From: Geothrix oryzae
GTDB taxonomy: Bacteria > Acidobacteriota > Holophagae > Holophagales > Holophagaceae
NCBI RefSeq assembly: GCF_030295385.1
Contig: NZ_AP027079.1
Location: forward strand, 1,240,001 to 1,304,000
DNA: 64,000 bases
Direction of reading: 5' to 3'
Part shown: piece after piece, positions 46,606 through 54,181 of the stretch
Layout of the letters: every line of letters begins with the position of its first letter
How positions within the stretch are numbered: position 1 is the first letter of the stretch
Translations under genes and position numbers: made by a program
The notes under the pieces: generated by a model
What the model saw: the letters and a program-made list of their open reading frames with translations, nothing else
What the model was told of the DNA's origin: nothing
Database searches by the model: none

Positions 46606-47118
46606 TCAGCGCTTGAGGATCCAGGTGCGGAAGCGGCCCGCGCCCTCGGTCTCGCACCAGCAGGGAAGTCCCTCCTGCCGGAACTGCTCCAGCAGCGGTT
46701 CGGGGCGGAAAGGGCTCAGGAGCTGCAGCGCCTCGCCGGGCGCCAAGGTCAGCAGGGCCCGGCGGGTGCGGGCCAGGGGGTGCTCGCCCGCCGCCAGCAG
46801 CCCATCGGCATCCAGGGTGGAGCGCACGGAGGCGGGTTGCGCCCAGTCAGGCCTGGGGTCCTCGACCGGCGCCCCGTCGGCCCGGCCGGGGGTTGCAGTG
46901 GTTTCGCCGGTCAGCTCCCGGAGGAAGCGCACGAGCTCCGCCGCGGGGAGGCCCGCGACGCGGGCCGCCTGCTCCACGGTGGCCAGCTTCGCCACCGTCC
47001 TGCGCAGGATGGGGTTCCGCAGCTTGGCGAACTCGGGGACCCGCGCGATGAGAGCCTCCTGCAGCTCGGGGTGGGCTTCAAGGAAGGCGCCGATCTTCGT
47101 TTCAGGCGTGATGTTCAT
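46606..47118 (-). CDS. DUF1858 plus DUF2249 domain protein
   Basis: A 170-residue two-domain soluble protein. Residues 1-75 (MNITPETKIGAFLEAHPEL through AARVAGL) match DUF1858, a small helical domain. The C-terminal 70 residues (LTLAPGEALQLLSPFRPEPLLEQFRQEG) match DUF2249, a TusA-like fold. These domains often accompany hemerythrin/DUF438 proteins and nitrogen-oxide metabolism. It is seven bases after the DUF438 gene, so the two are an operon. Exact function unknown. Confidence 0.85.
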   Translation of the reverse strand: MNITPETKIGAFLEAHPELQEALIARVPEFAKLRNPILRRTVAKLATVEQAARVAGLPAAELVRFLRELTGETTATPGRADGAPVEDPRPDWAQPASVRSTLDADGLLAAGEHPLARTRRALLTLAPGEALQLLSPFRPEPLLEQFRQEGLPCWCETEGAGRFRTWILKR

Positions 47119-47125
47119 GGGAACC

Positions 47126-48376
47126 TCAGGCCTGGGCCGGCGCGTCGTATTCGAGCAGACGGCGATCGCCCTCCAGGGCCCGCAGGCGCGTGAGGTCCTG
47201 GGTCACTTCGAGGGTGCCCAGGTAGGCCCCGGCTTCGTCGCGCACGGCGAAATAGCGGATGTGGACAAACTTCCCCTGCATCTGGATCCAGAACTCCGCC
47301 ACGGTCTGGCGGCCGGCCTTGAAGTCGTTCAGGATGCGCTCGACCACATCCACGCTCTTGGGCGGGTGGCAGTGCTTCACCTCCCGGCCCAGGATGGTGC
47401 GGCTGCGGGCGAAAACCCGGTCGGGGCCCTCGCTGAAGAAGGCCACGCGGTCGTCCGCGTCCACGAAGGTGATGTCCACGGGCAGCGAGGAGAAGATGCC
47501 GATGAGCTGCTGGAAGCTGAGGGAGCCGCTGGGGAAGGCCACGGCCGAGGCCTCGGGCAGGCGGATGGGGTCCTCGGGCAGGGTGGCCACGGGCGGCGCG
47601 TAGCCCGCGGCGGGCTCCACCAGGCACCAGCCGTAGCGGGGGCTGTCCCGCCAGACCTCGCCCCACTCCTCCTCGGTGAAGAGGCCCAGGCACATGGGCA
47701 GGAGGATGGTCTCCTCCTTGTAGATCATGGATTCCAGCGCGGCCAGGGCCGGGCGCAGCACCGTGGGGACCAGGATCTTCAGCTCGGCGCCGCTGAGGCT
47801 CTCCTCCCGCAGCACTTCGATGGCCCCTTTGAGCAGGTCGCGCACCTCGTCGTCCTTGGCCCACATGACCTTGGAGGGCCCCGTGTTGCCATGGCGCTCC
47901 AGGACGGAGAAGACCAGGTGCTCTTTGCGCTGGTAGTGCTTGTCCACATCCATGAGGGCGTTGAAGGCCCCCAGCACGGCCAGGCGCTCGGTGGTCGGGT
48001 AGGCCTGGTCGGCCACGGACTCCAGGGCCGCGACCCGCTCCCGGGCGCTGCCGAGGGCGCTTTCCACGGCCCGGTTCTCCCGGCGGAAGGTGTCCACGGG
48101 ATGACCGGGCGGCACTTCCCGGGGGGCGATGGGCTTGGCCACGGCGTCCTGGAGCACCTCCGCGTGGAGGTCGCACATGGACTTCACCTCCTCCGGGCTC
48201 ATGCCGTCGGCCATGAGGGACTGCTCCATGGCCGCGATCTCGGTGGCATCCACCTCGCCCACCATGTGCGCCAGCCGCGCCTTCACCTGCTCGGGAGCCT
48301 CGCCCCGGTGCAGGTGCAGGATGATCTCTTTGAGGGTGGCGATCCGGTGTTCCCGGTTGTTGAGGAGTTCGCTCAT
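47126..48376 (-). CDS. DUF438, hemerythrin-like and PAS domain protein
   Basis: A 416-residue soluble protein. Residues ~1-80 match DUF438, ~90-240 a hemerythrin-like region with His and Glu residues (DVDKHYQRKEHLVF, MIYKEETILLP), and ~290-405 a PAS domain with LPVDITFVDADDRV. CHPPKSVDVVERIL belongs to the PAS-type segment typical of this family. Such proteins are thought to sense or handle O2, NO or iron; that role is inference. The start 48376 has a GGGAAGA ribosome site that is buried in a leader hairpin. The DUF1858/DUF2249 gene follows. Confidence 0.88.
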   Translation of the reverse strand: MSELLNNREHRIATLKEIILHLHRGEAPEQVKARLAHMVGEVDATEIAAMEQSLMADGMSPEEVKSMCDLHAEVLQDAVAKPIAPREVPPGHPVDTFRRENRAVESALGSARERVAALESVADQAYPTTERLAVLGAFNALMDVDKHYQRKEHLVFSVLERHGNTGPSKVMWAKDDEVRDLLKGAIEVLREESLSGAELKILVPTVLRPALAALESMIYKEETILLPMCLGLFTEEEWGEVWRDSPRYGWCLVEPAAGYAPPVATLPEDPIRLPEASAVAFPSGSLSFQQLIGIFSSLPVDITFVDADDRVAFFSEGPDRVFARSRTILGREVKHCHPPKSVDVVERILNDFKAGRQTVAEFWIQMQGKFVHIRYFAVRDEAGAYLGTLEVTQDLTRLRALEGDRRLLEYDAPAQA

Positions 48377-48381
48377 GGTGT

Positions 48382-48445
48382 CTTCCCGTGGGGGGCCATC
48401 CCCGGGAAGAAGAAATAACATAGTAAATGAATCAACAATTCTCAA
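48382..48445 (-). promoter_or_regulatory. DUF438-gene promoter and leader hairpin
   Basis: On the minus strand TTGAGA (48440-48445), 17 bases, TATGTT (48417-48422), start near 48410. The ~34-base leader folds into CTTCCCG (48403-48409) paired with CGGGAAG (48382-48388), which includes the ribosome site. Confidence 0.65.
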
Positions 48446-48504
48446 ATGTGATCTGCGTCGTCCAGACCTGGATTCCCGGCCGGAGAGGGGCCGTGACCGA
48501 GTGC

Positions 48505-48510
48505 TAAAGT
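48505..48510 (+). promoter_or_regulatory. -10 element of a probable leaderless ddl promoter
   Basis: TAAAGT, then six bases (GGGACC), then the ddl ATG at 48517. Confidence 0.5.
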
Positions 48511-48516
48511 GGGACC

Positions 48517-49614
48517 ATGAGCGAGAAACTGAGCGTCGGCCTTCTCTTCGGCGGGGAATCCCCTGAACACGAAGTCTCCATCGTCACGGCGCGGGCCATC
48601 GCCGAACATCTGGATTCGGTGCGGTTCCAGGTGCGGCCCATGGGCATCGCTCGCAACGGCGTGTGGGCCGTCCTCGGCGATCCCTTTGCGCGGCTGGCGG
48701 CGGGCGAGCTGCCGGAGCGGAGCGACCACCCCTTCCTCCCCTTGGAGAAGGGCGCGGAGGCCACGCCGCTGCCGGATGTCTTCTTCAATGCCCTGCACGG
48801 CGCGGGAGGCGAGGATGGCCAGATCCAGGGCTACCTGGAGCTGCTGCACCGGCCCTACACGGGGGCGGGGCTGCTGGCCATGGCCGCGGGCATGGACAAG
48901 TGGATCACCAAGCGCCTCTGGGAATCGGAAGGCCTGCCGGTGGTGCCCTATGTGGGGCTCACGGAGGAGCGGTGGCGGCGCGAAGCCGCGGTCTGCCTCG
49001 CGGAATGCGCCAAACTCGGGCTGCCCCTCTTCGTGAAGCCCGCCAACCTGGGCAGCAGCATCGGCGTGGAGAAGGTGAAGCGCGCCGAAGACCTGCCGGC
49101 GGCCCTGGACCGGGCCTTCACCTTCGATCGGCGGGTGCTGGTGGAGCAGGGGCTCGATGTGCGCGAGATCGAGGTGGCGGTGCTGGGGGGCGACGAGCCC
49201 CAGGTGTCCCAGCCGGGCGAAGTGATCGTGGCCGACGAGTTCTACACCTTCGAGGACAAGTACCTCCACGGCAAGAGCCGCACGGAGATCCCCGCGAACA
49301 TCCCCGAGGAGCTGGCCGACCTGGTGCGCAAGCTGGCGGCCAGGGCCTTCGCGGCCTCGGACGGCTACGGCATGGCGCGGGTGGATTTCTTCCTGGAGCG
49401 GCTCACGGGGCGGGTCTTCCTCAACGAGCTGAACTTCATCCCGGGCTTCACCAGCATCTCCATGTATCCCAAGATGATGGCGGCCAGCGGCGTGCCCTAT
49501 GCGGACCTGCTGACCCGGCTCATCGACCTGGCCCTGGCCCGGCATGCCCAGATCGTGGTCAAGCAGAAGGGGTTCCAGTCCGGCAGCGACTGGTTCCGGG
49601 GCGCTCAAGGTTAG
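48517..49614 (+). CDS. ddl: D-alanine--D-alanine ligase
   Basis: Joins two D-alanines for peptidoglycan precursors. The 365-residue ATP-grasp enzyme begins with LLFGGESPEHEVS, has the substrate Glu and LHGAGGEDGQIQGYLE, the ATP-grasp core PLFVKPANLGSSIGV, and the C-terminal NELNFIPGFTSISMYPKM with metal-binding Asn and Glu. The family motif usually reads NTxPGxT; FIPGFT is a normal variant. Start is set by the leaderless promoter and conserved N-terminus. Other cell-wall genes are not adjacent. Confidence 0.95.
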   Translation: MSEKLSVGLLFGGESPEHEVSIVTARAIAEHLDSVRFQVRPMGIARNGVWAVLGDPFARLAAGELPERSDHPFLPLEKGAEATPLPDVFFNALHGAGGEDGQIQGYLELLHRPYTGAGLLAMAAGMDKWITKRLWESEGLPVVPYVGLTEERWRREAAVCLAECAKLGLPLFVKPANLGSSIGVEKVKRAEDLPAALDRAFTFDRRVLVEQGLDVREIEVAVLGGDEPQVSQPGEVIVADEFYTFEDKYLHGKSRTEIPANIPEELADLVRKLAARAFAASDGYGMARVDFFLERLTGRVFLNELNFIPGFTSISMYPKMMAASGVPYADLLTRLIDLALARHAQIVVKQKGFQSGSDWFRGAQG

Positions 49615-49639
49615 GCCGGGTCTGGCCGATACCAGCTCC

Positions 49640-49957
49640 ATGGATGGATTCGGCATCGCCCTCTCGGGACTGCGCGCGGCCAGCGCGGGGTTGGCCGTGC
49701 AGGCGAACAATGTGGCCAACCTCCAGTCCGATGGCTTCCGGGCGAAGCGCGTGGCGTTCGTGGCCGAACCCGGTGGCGGCGTCCGGGCGCAGGGGGCGCC
49801 CGAGGATCCGGCCCCGGGGGTCCCCGGTGCCTCGAATGTGGATCTGGCCTCGGAAGCGGTGCAGGGCATGGGTTTCGACCTCATGTACAAGGCCAACCTC
49901 AAGGTCCTGAAAGCCGAGGACGAGCGCCTGAAGGCCACCCTCGATCTGAAGGCGTAG
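49640..49957 (+). CDS. Small flagellar basal-body rod-like protein
   Basis: A 105-residue protein built only from the two terminal segments that flagellar rod and hook proteins share. The N-terminal LSGLRAASAGLAVQANNVANLQSDGFRAKRV is the flagella_bb_rod motif; the C-terminal DLASEAVQGMGFDLMYKANLKVLKAEDERL matches the rod C-terminal helix (usually ending ...T-x-D). The middle is short and Pro/Gly-rich. No other flagellar gene is in the window. It may be a reduced FlgC-like relative or a vestige. The gene is between ddl and the S41-like gene. Confidence 0.75.
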   Translation: MDGFGIALSGLRAASAGLAVQANNVANLQSDGFRAKRVAFVAEPGGGVRAQGAPEDPAPGVPGASNVDLASEAVQGMGFDLMYKANLKVLKAEDERLKATLDLKA

Positions 49958-49978
49958 CCGCCGGGCGGAATAAGCCCC

Positions 49979-49984
49979 TACACT
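49979..49984 (+). promoter_or_regulatory. -10 element of a probable leaderless promoter (S41-like gene)
   Basis: TACACT, then six bases (GAGGCC), then ATG 49991. Confidence 0.45.
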
Positions 49985-49990
49985 GAGGCC

Positions 49991-51172
49991 ATGCACGCCC
50001 GCACCTGGCTCTCCGTCTTCTCGCTTCCCCTCGTGACTGCGTTCACCTTGCCGGTGCTCCAGCAGGGCACGCCGCCCAAAGCGGCGGCCAAGCCCGGGGG
50101 CAGGCCCGTGCCGCAGGATCCGCTCGCGGGCCTGTCCGACATCCAGGATGTGCTGGCCCTGGTGCAGCAGAACTATGTGGATGCCCCGGACATGGAGAAG
50201 GTCGTCTCCGGCGGCGTCCAGGCCGTGCTGGAGCGATCCCATCCCCTGAACGCCTACCTGTCGGCGGAGGATCTGCGCCTGCCGGATCCCGGCCCTGCCG
50301 AGGCCGGGCTCACGGTGATGAAGCGCGGCAACCTCTACGCCACGGTGTTGGCGGTGGTGCCCGGTGGGCCCGCGGCCAAGGCCGGCATCCAGGCGGGGGA
50401 TGTGATCCGCAAGGTCGATGGGGATTCGGTGGGCCGACTCAGTTCTTGGGCGCTGGAACGCCGCCTGCGTGGAGAGGAGGGCTCGACGCTGGATCTCTAC
50501 CGCTACTCCAACGCCACGGGCGACCTGGCCAAGACCACGCTCCATCGGCAGCGCCTCGCCGCGGCCCCCGCGACCCTCAAGCAGGGCGTCGGCGCGACGC
50601 TGCTGACCCTGCCCGACCTGGCCCCCGGCCGCGCCGAAGAGCTGAAGAAGCTGCTGGCTTCCGTGGACCGCAGCCACACGCTGGTTCTGGACCTGCGCCA
50701 GTGCGCCAAGGGATCGATGGAGGAAGCCGCGGCCGTGGCCGGCCTCCTGGGGGCCAAGGAGACCTTCGGCACCCTCCAGGAGGCGGGTAAGCCCGACCGT
50801 CCGGTGGCGGTGATCGGCTCCGGCACGCCCTTCGCGCGTCTGGCGCTGCTGATGGGCCGCTCCTCGCTCGGAGCTTCCGAGGTCCTTGCCACCTGCCTGA
50901 AGAAGGGCGGGGCGAAGGTCTTCGGCGAGAAGACCCTGGGCCTGGGCGTCGAGCGGAGCCGCTTCCCGCTGAAGCAGGGCGGGGCCGTGGAACTGGTCTC
51001 CCGCCGCTGGCTCGGCGCGGGCGGCGAAAAACTCGACCGCCAGGGCGTGGCGCCGGATCAGGTGTTGCGGCTCGCGGACGCGGACGATGCGCTCACCAAA
51101 GTGCTGGCTGCGCTCCAGGCGCCGCCGCCCGCTGCGAAGCCCGACGCGAAGCCCGTGGCGAAGGCCTCCTAG
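49991..51172 (+). CDS. S41/CtpA-like PDZ protein, probably catalytically inactive
   Basis: A 393-residue exported protein with an N-terminal signal (WLSVFSLPLVTAFTLP), a PDZ domain (about 100-165, VVPGGPAAKAGIQAGDVIRKV) and a C-terminal processing-peptidase fold. In active enzymes the Ser of SASASE and a Lys 25 residues later (FGKG) form the dyad. Here the matching segments read SSLGASE and LGLG, with Gly294 and Leu318 at those positions. It therefore looks like a pseudoprotease, perhaps a periplasmic scaffold. The TTG start of the YibQ gene follows directly, so both are one operon. Confidence 0.8.
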   Translation: MHARTWLSVFSLPLVTAFTLPVLQQGTPPKAAAKPGGRPVPQDPLAGLSDIQDVLALVQQNYVDAPDMEKVVSGGVQAVLERSHPLNAYLSAEDLRLPDPGPAEAGLTVMKRGNLYATVLAVVPGGPAAKAGIQAGDVIRKVDGDSVGRLSSWALERRLRGEEGSTLDLYRYSNATGDLAKTTLHRQRLAAAPATLKQGVGATLLTLPDLAPGRAEELKKLLASVDRSHTLVLDLRQCAKGSMEEAAAVAGLLGAKETFGTLQEAGKPDRPVAVIGSGTPFARLALLMGRSSLGASEVLATCLKKGGAKVFGEKTLGLGVERSRFPLKQGGAVELVSRRWLGAGGEKLDRQGVAPDQVLRLADADDALTKVLAALQAPPPAAKPDAKPVAKAS

Positions 51173-52087
51173 TTGGCCCGAGGGAAGGGGAAGCGCACCT
51201 CCACCCTGGCCCTGGTGGCCTGGGGGGCCTTCACGCTGCTGCTGGGCCTGGGCGTGGGCCTGCTGCTGGGCCAGCAGGGGTGCGGCAAGCGGGAGGCACC
51301 GGTCAAGCGGGAGGCCCCGAAGCCCGAGCCCAGGAAGCCCGAGAAGAAAAGCGCCGAACCGAAGGTGGCCCCCGCTCCGGAAGCCGCCAAGCCCCCGAGC
51401 CCGGAGCCCGCGCGTCCCCTCCCGGTGCTGGCCCTGGTGATCGACGACCTCGGCTATGTGCAGCCGGAGCTGGTGACGCGGCTGTGCAGCCTGCCCGTGG
51501 CCTTCAGCGTGGCGGTCCTGCCCTACCAGGAGCACACGCGGGTGAGCGCCGACATCGCCTACCGCCTGGGCAAAGAGGTGATGCTGCACCTGCCCATGGA
51601 GCCCATCGGCTACCCCGGCCCCAGCCGGGATCCCGGGCCCAACGCCATCCTCTACAACCTGCCCGAAGCGGAGGTCCGCCGCCGGGTGCGCATGGCTCTG
51701 GAGGAAGTCCCCCACCGCGTGGGCGTGAACAACCACATGGGCAGCCGCATCACGCCGGACCGCCTGCGCATGGGCTGGGTGCTCCAGGAGATCAAGGCCC
51801 GGAAGTACTTCTTCGTGGACAGCCGCACGGAGAAGGACAGCGTGGCCTTTGATGTGGCGGAGAAGCTGGGCATCCCCACGGTCCAGCGACGGGTCTTCCT
51901 GGATGACGACAAGGCCTTCCCCGAGATGGAGAAGCAGTGGGACCGGGCCATCAAGCTGGCGGAGAAGGACGGATCGGTCCTCATCATCGGCCACATCTAC
52001 CCCGAGACCGTGGAGGCCCTCGAGAAGCTCGTGGCGCGCAGCAAGGGGCTGGTGCGCTTCGTGAAGGCAGGCGACCTGGCCAAGTGA
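51173..52087 (+). CDS. Divergent polysaccharide deacetylase (YibQ family)
   Basis: A 304-residue protein with an N-terminal membrane anchor (LALVAWGAFTLLLGLGVGLLLG), a Pro/Lys/Glu-rich linker to about residue 80, then a NodB-like domain with LALVIDDLGYV, HLPMEPIGYPGP, NNHMGSRIT and VLIIGHIYPETVEAL. This is the divergent deacetylase branch whose substrate and activity are unproven. TTG at 51173 comes immediately after the TAG of the S41-like gene. E. coli has a YibQ next to the EnvC peptidoglycan factor and a CtpA-like pairing is common in other bacteria, suggesting cell-envelope work. Confidence 0.85.
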   Translation: MARGKGKRTSTLALVAWGAFTLLLGLGVGLLLGQQGCGKREAPVKREAPKPEPRKPEKKSAEPKVAPAPEAAKPPSPEPARPLPVLALVIDDLGYVQPELVTRLCSLPVAFSVAVLPYQEHTRVSADIAYRLGKEVMLHLPMEPIGYPGPSRDPGPNAILYNLPEAEVRRRVRMALEEVPHRVGVNNHMGSRITPDRLRMGWVLQEIKARKYFFVDSRTEKDSVAFDVAEKLGIPTVQRRVFLDDDKAFPEMEKQWDRAIKLAEKDGSVLIIGHIYPETVEALEKLVARSKGLVRFVKAGDLAK

Positions 52088-52093
52088 TAGGCT
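52088..52093 (+). promoter_or_regulatory. -10 element of the fluoride riboswitch-crcB operon
   Basis: TAGGCT, followed by GATTCC, so that position 52100, the first base of the aptamer, is the predicted transcript start. No clear -35. It overlaps the YibQ stop codon region. Confidence 0.55.
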
Positions 52094-52099
52094 GATTCC

Positions 52100-52167
52100 G
52101 GCGATGGCGTCCGCCCCATAACCGCCTGGATGGCTGATGACGCCTGTGGATCCTGGAGGACACAGGC
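52100..52167 (+). ncRNA. Fluoride riboswitch (crcB motif) with ribosome-site hairpin
   Basis: The fluoride aptamer is recognisable: GGCGATGG (52100-52107), GGCGTC (52106-52111) pairing with GACGCC (52139-52144), a pseudoknot GGCG (52100-52103) with CGCC (52112-52115), an inner stem GCC/GGC (52124-52126 with 52132-52134), and the conserved GCTGATGACGCC end. Just downstream GCCTGTG (52142-52148) can pair with CACAGGC (52161-52167), looping out the TGGAGGA ribosome site. The aptamer stem and this hairpin share bases 52142-52144, so fluoride binding should favour an open ribosome site and CrcB synthesis. Confidence 0.92.
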
Positions 52168-52554
52168 ATGGGCGTTCATTCTTTTCTCGCGGTCGGCGTG
52201 GGCGCGGCGCTGGGGGCCTGGTTGCGCTGGGGCCTTGGCGCGCTGCTGAATCCCCTGGTACCGACCCTTCCCCTGGGTACGGTGGCGGCGAACCTGCTGG
52301 GGGGCTACCTTGTGGGCGTGGCCGTCGCCGTGTTCGCCCAGCACCCGGGCTTGGCGCCCGAAGCAAGGCTCCTCATCATCACGGGGTTTCTGGGGGGGCT
52401 CACGACCTTCTCGACCTTCTCCGCCGAGGCGGTACACCTCCTGACACGCGGGGAATACGCCTGGGCCGCCGGTCACATGGCGATCCACCTGGCGGGTTCC
52501 CTGTCCATGACGCTGCTGGGCCTGCTGACGGTGAAGGTCTTCGTGAAAGCCTGA
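52168..52554 (+). CDS. crcB: Fluoride exporter CrcB/Fluc
   Basis: A dual-topology fluoride channel. The 128-residue protein has four membrane helices, the N-terminal [13 protein letters not shown], the conserved asparagine motif [14 protein letters not shown] and the pore signature [13 protein letters not shown] with the phenylalanine pair. Length is typical of homodimeric Fluc. It is controlled by the fluoride riboswitch directly upstream and followed by a DUF190 gene. Confidence 0.96.
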   Translation: MGVHSFLAVGVGAALGAWLRWGLGALLNPLVPTLPLGTVAANLLGGYLVGVAVAVFAQHPGLAPEARLLIITGFLGGLTTFSTFSAEAVHLLTRGEYAWAAGHMAIHLAGSLSMTLLGLLTVKVFVKA

Positions 52555-52563
52555 GGAGGCGTC

Positions 52564-52893
52564 ATGAGAGGCACCTTTCTGATCTTCTATGTCCAGGAGG
52601 ACCGCACCCGGCACGGGATCCTGGTCTACGAGTGGCTGTTGAAGCACGCCCGCGGGCTGGGGCTGAAGGGGGGCTCGGCCGTGAAGGCCATTGCGGGATT
52701 CGGTCGCCACGGCCTCATCCACGCGGACCACTTCATCGAGCTGGCGGGGGACCTGCCGGTGGAAGTCTCGTTCATGGCCTCGGACGAGGAGGCGGATCGC
52801 CTGCTGGCCTCCATCGGGAGCGAGGGCCTCTCCGTGTTCTATGTCCGGATTCCCGCCGAGTGCGGCGTGCTCAATCCGGAGGCCCATCCATAG
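52564..52893 (+). CDS. DUF190 protein
   Basis: A 109-residue soluble protein of the DUF190 family, commonly next to crcB. It has the PII-like ferredoxin fold pattern: LIFYVQEDRTRHGILVYEWLLKHARGLGLKG, then GFGRHGLIHADHFIELAGDLPVEVSFMA. It starts nine bases after crcB in the same riboswitch-controlled transcript and may modulate or bind the exporter, which is inference. Confidence 0.92.
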   Translation: MRGTFLIFYVQEDRTRHGILVYEWLLKHARGLGLKGGSAVKAIAGFGRHGLIHADHFIELAGDLPVEVSFMASDEEADRLLASIGSEGLSVFYVRIPAECGVLNPEAHP

Positions 52894-52899
52894 CCACCG

Positions 52900-53535
52900 T
52901 CAGTGCCCGCAGCCGCAGCCGCCGGTGAAGGCCGCGCTCCGGGCGGCGCGGATCATGCCGAGGCCCTCTTTCCCGATGAGCCCCGCCAGGCCCAGCGCCG
53001 CGGCGGCATCCACCCACCAGAGGGCCGGCAGGAGCAGGAACAGCAGGCTGCCGGCGAAGAGCACCACGGACAGTTGGATGCAGGCCAGGCTGCAGGCCGC
53101 GTCGGCCTCCACGGTGGCGCTGTCCGGGGCCCGGGCCACGCGGAGCTTCGCACGCCACAGGAAGACCATGAAGGTCAGGGACAGGGCCGAGATGATCAGG
53201 CCCGGCAGGGTGGTGGGCGGATGGACGCGGGCCGTGAGCTGGAGAAGGGCCCCCCCGGCGATGCCCAGGGCCAGGGCCAGGAACAGCCAGCCGATGCTCC
53301 GGGTGGCCTTGCGCTCGCGCTCAAGGTTGCCGTGATCCAGCAGCTTCCACAGCACCAGCAGGGCCGAGGCCACCTCGATGAAGCTGTCGGCGCCGAAGCC
53401 GAAGAGGGCCACGGAATCGTCCGCCCAGCCGAAGGCCATGGAAACGAGCCCTTCCGCCAGGTTGTACCCGATGGTCAGGGCGGATAGCCAGAGGGCCCGG
53501 CGGCGCCAGTCCACCTGGTTCACGCCCGAATTCAC
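52900..53535 (-). CDS. Cation-diffusion-facilitator-like transporter
   Basis: A 211-residue membrane protein with about six helices (NLAEGLVSMAFGWADDSVALFGFGADSFIEV, LFLALALGIAGGALL, FAGSLLFLLLPALWWVDAAAALGLAGL). The HxxxD-like metal motif is degenerate, but the order resembles CDF/cation-efflux proteins. It lacks the large cytoplasmic C-domain and instead ends GGCGCGH, a likely metal-binding tail. Substrate unknown. The GTG start at 53535 overlaps the preceding stop codon (GTGA). Confidence 0.75.
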   Translation of the reverse strand: MNSGVNQVDWRRRALWLSALTIGYNLAEGLVSMAFGWADDSVALFGFGADSFIEVASALLVLWKLLDHGNLERERKATRSIGWLFLALALGIAGGALLQLTARVHPPTTLPGLIISALSLTFMVFLWRAKLRVARAPDSATVEADAACSLACIQLSVVLFAGSLLFLLLPALWWVDAAAALGLAGLIGKEGLGMIRAARSAAFTGGCGCGH

Positions 53536-53972
53536 GGATGGGGCTCGCGGACTTTGCGGGCCTTCACCAGCACCAGGGTCGATCCCTGCGGATGGCGCTC
53601 CATGTGCACCTCGTCCATGACCTGCCGCATGAAGAAGACGCCTCGGCCGCCGGGCTTGAGCAGGTTCTCGGGCAGGTTCGGGTCGGGCAGGGCCTCCAGG
53701 TCCACGCCCGGGCCGCGATCCTCGATCCGGATCTCGAAACGGTCCACCTTGGGCGTGAAGGTCACCTTCACGGGCTTGTCCTTGACCAGCTTGTTCCCGT
53801 GGCGCATGGCGTTGGCGATGCCCTCCTGGATCGCCAGCCAGAGGCGCTCGCCATCCTCCTGGCTGAAGCTGAGGTGCTTCAAGAATTCCGCACCCACCAC
53901 CTGAATGAGGTCGATGAATCGCAGGTCCGTGTTGCAGGTGAGGACGACGGGCAGAAGGGCGGGATGGGCCAT
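53532..53972 (-). CDS. Anti-sigma-factor-type ATP-binding protein (RsbW-like HATPase)
   Basis: A 146-residue single-domain GHKL ATPase of the serine-kinase/anti-sigma type. The N-box is LAIQEGIANAMRHGNK, the G1 box IEDRGPGVD and the G2 box PGGRGVFFMRQVMDEV. Such proteins bind sigma factors or phosphorylate anti-anti-sigma partners. No STAS-domain partner is adjacent. It overlaps the transporter gene by four bases, linking them on one transcript. Confidence 0.88.
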   Translation of the reverse strand: MAHPALLPVVLTCNTDLRFIDLIQVVGAEFLKHLSFSQEDGERLWLAIQEGIANAMRHGNKLVKDKPVKVTFTPKVDRFEIRIEDRGPGVDLEALPDPNLPENLLKPGGRGVFFMRQVMDEVHMERHPQGSTLVLVKARKVREPHP

Positions 53973-54096
53973 GGGCTAGAAATCCCTTTCAGAGATCAGG
54001 GGAACCAAAGCCAAGGTACTTGGAATCCCGGCCCCGGGGCCAGAGGTTTTGCCAGGGCCCGACGGGCGCCCAGGCTGGAAGGCGCGTGTCCGAGAT

Positions 54097-54136
54097 CACA
54101 ATTAAGAATACATGGTCCTAAATATGGAAAATTGTG
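54097..54136. promoter_or_regulatory. Inverted repeat upstream of the NO reductase gene
   Basis: CACAATT (54097-54103) and AATTGTG (54130-54136) face each other with 26 bases between, in an AT-rich stretch. Half-site spacing of about three helical turns suggests a regulator-binding region; the regulator is unknown. Confidence 0.4.
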
Positions 54137-54181
54137 GAACACTGCTTCCCGGCGCCCGGTGAGCGCGCGATGGAGGCTTCG

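Noticed and set aside
49559-52366. 935-codon minus-strand frame across ddl end, S41-like and YibQ genes
   Set aside because: It spans three well-supported plus-strand genes and a riboswitch, and its sequence is His/Gln/Arg-rich antisense noise.
54100-54130. NsrR or FNR/DNR binding site before the NO reductase gene
   Set aside because: The AT-rich bases only loosely resemble either consensus; reported only as an unassigned inverted repeat.
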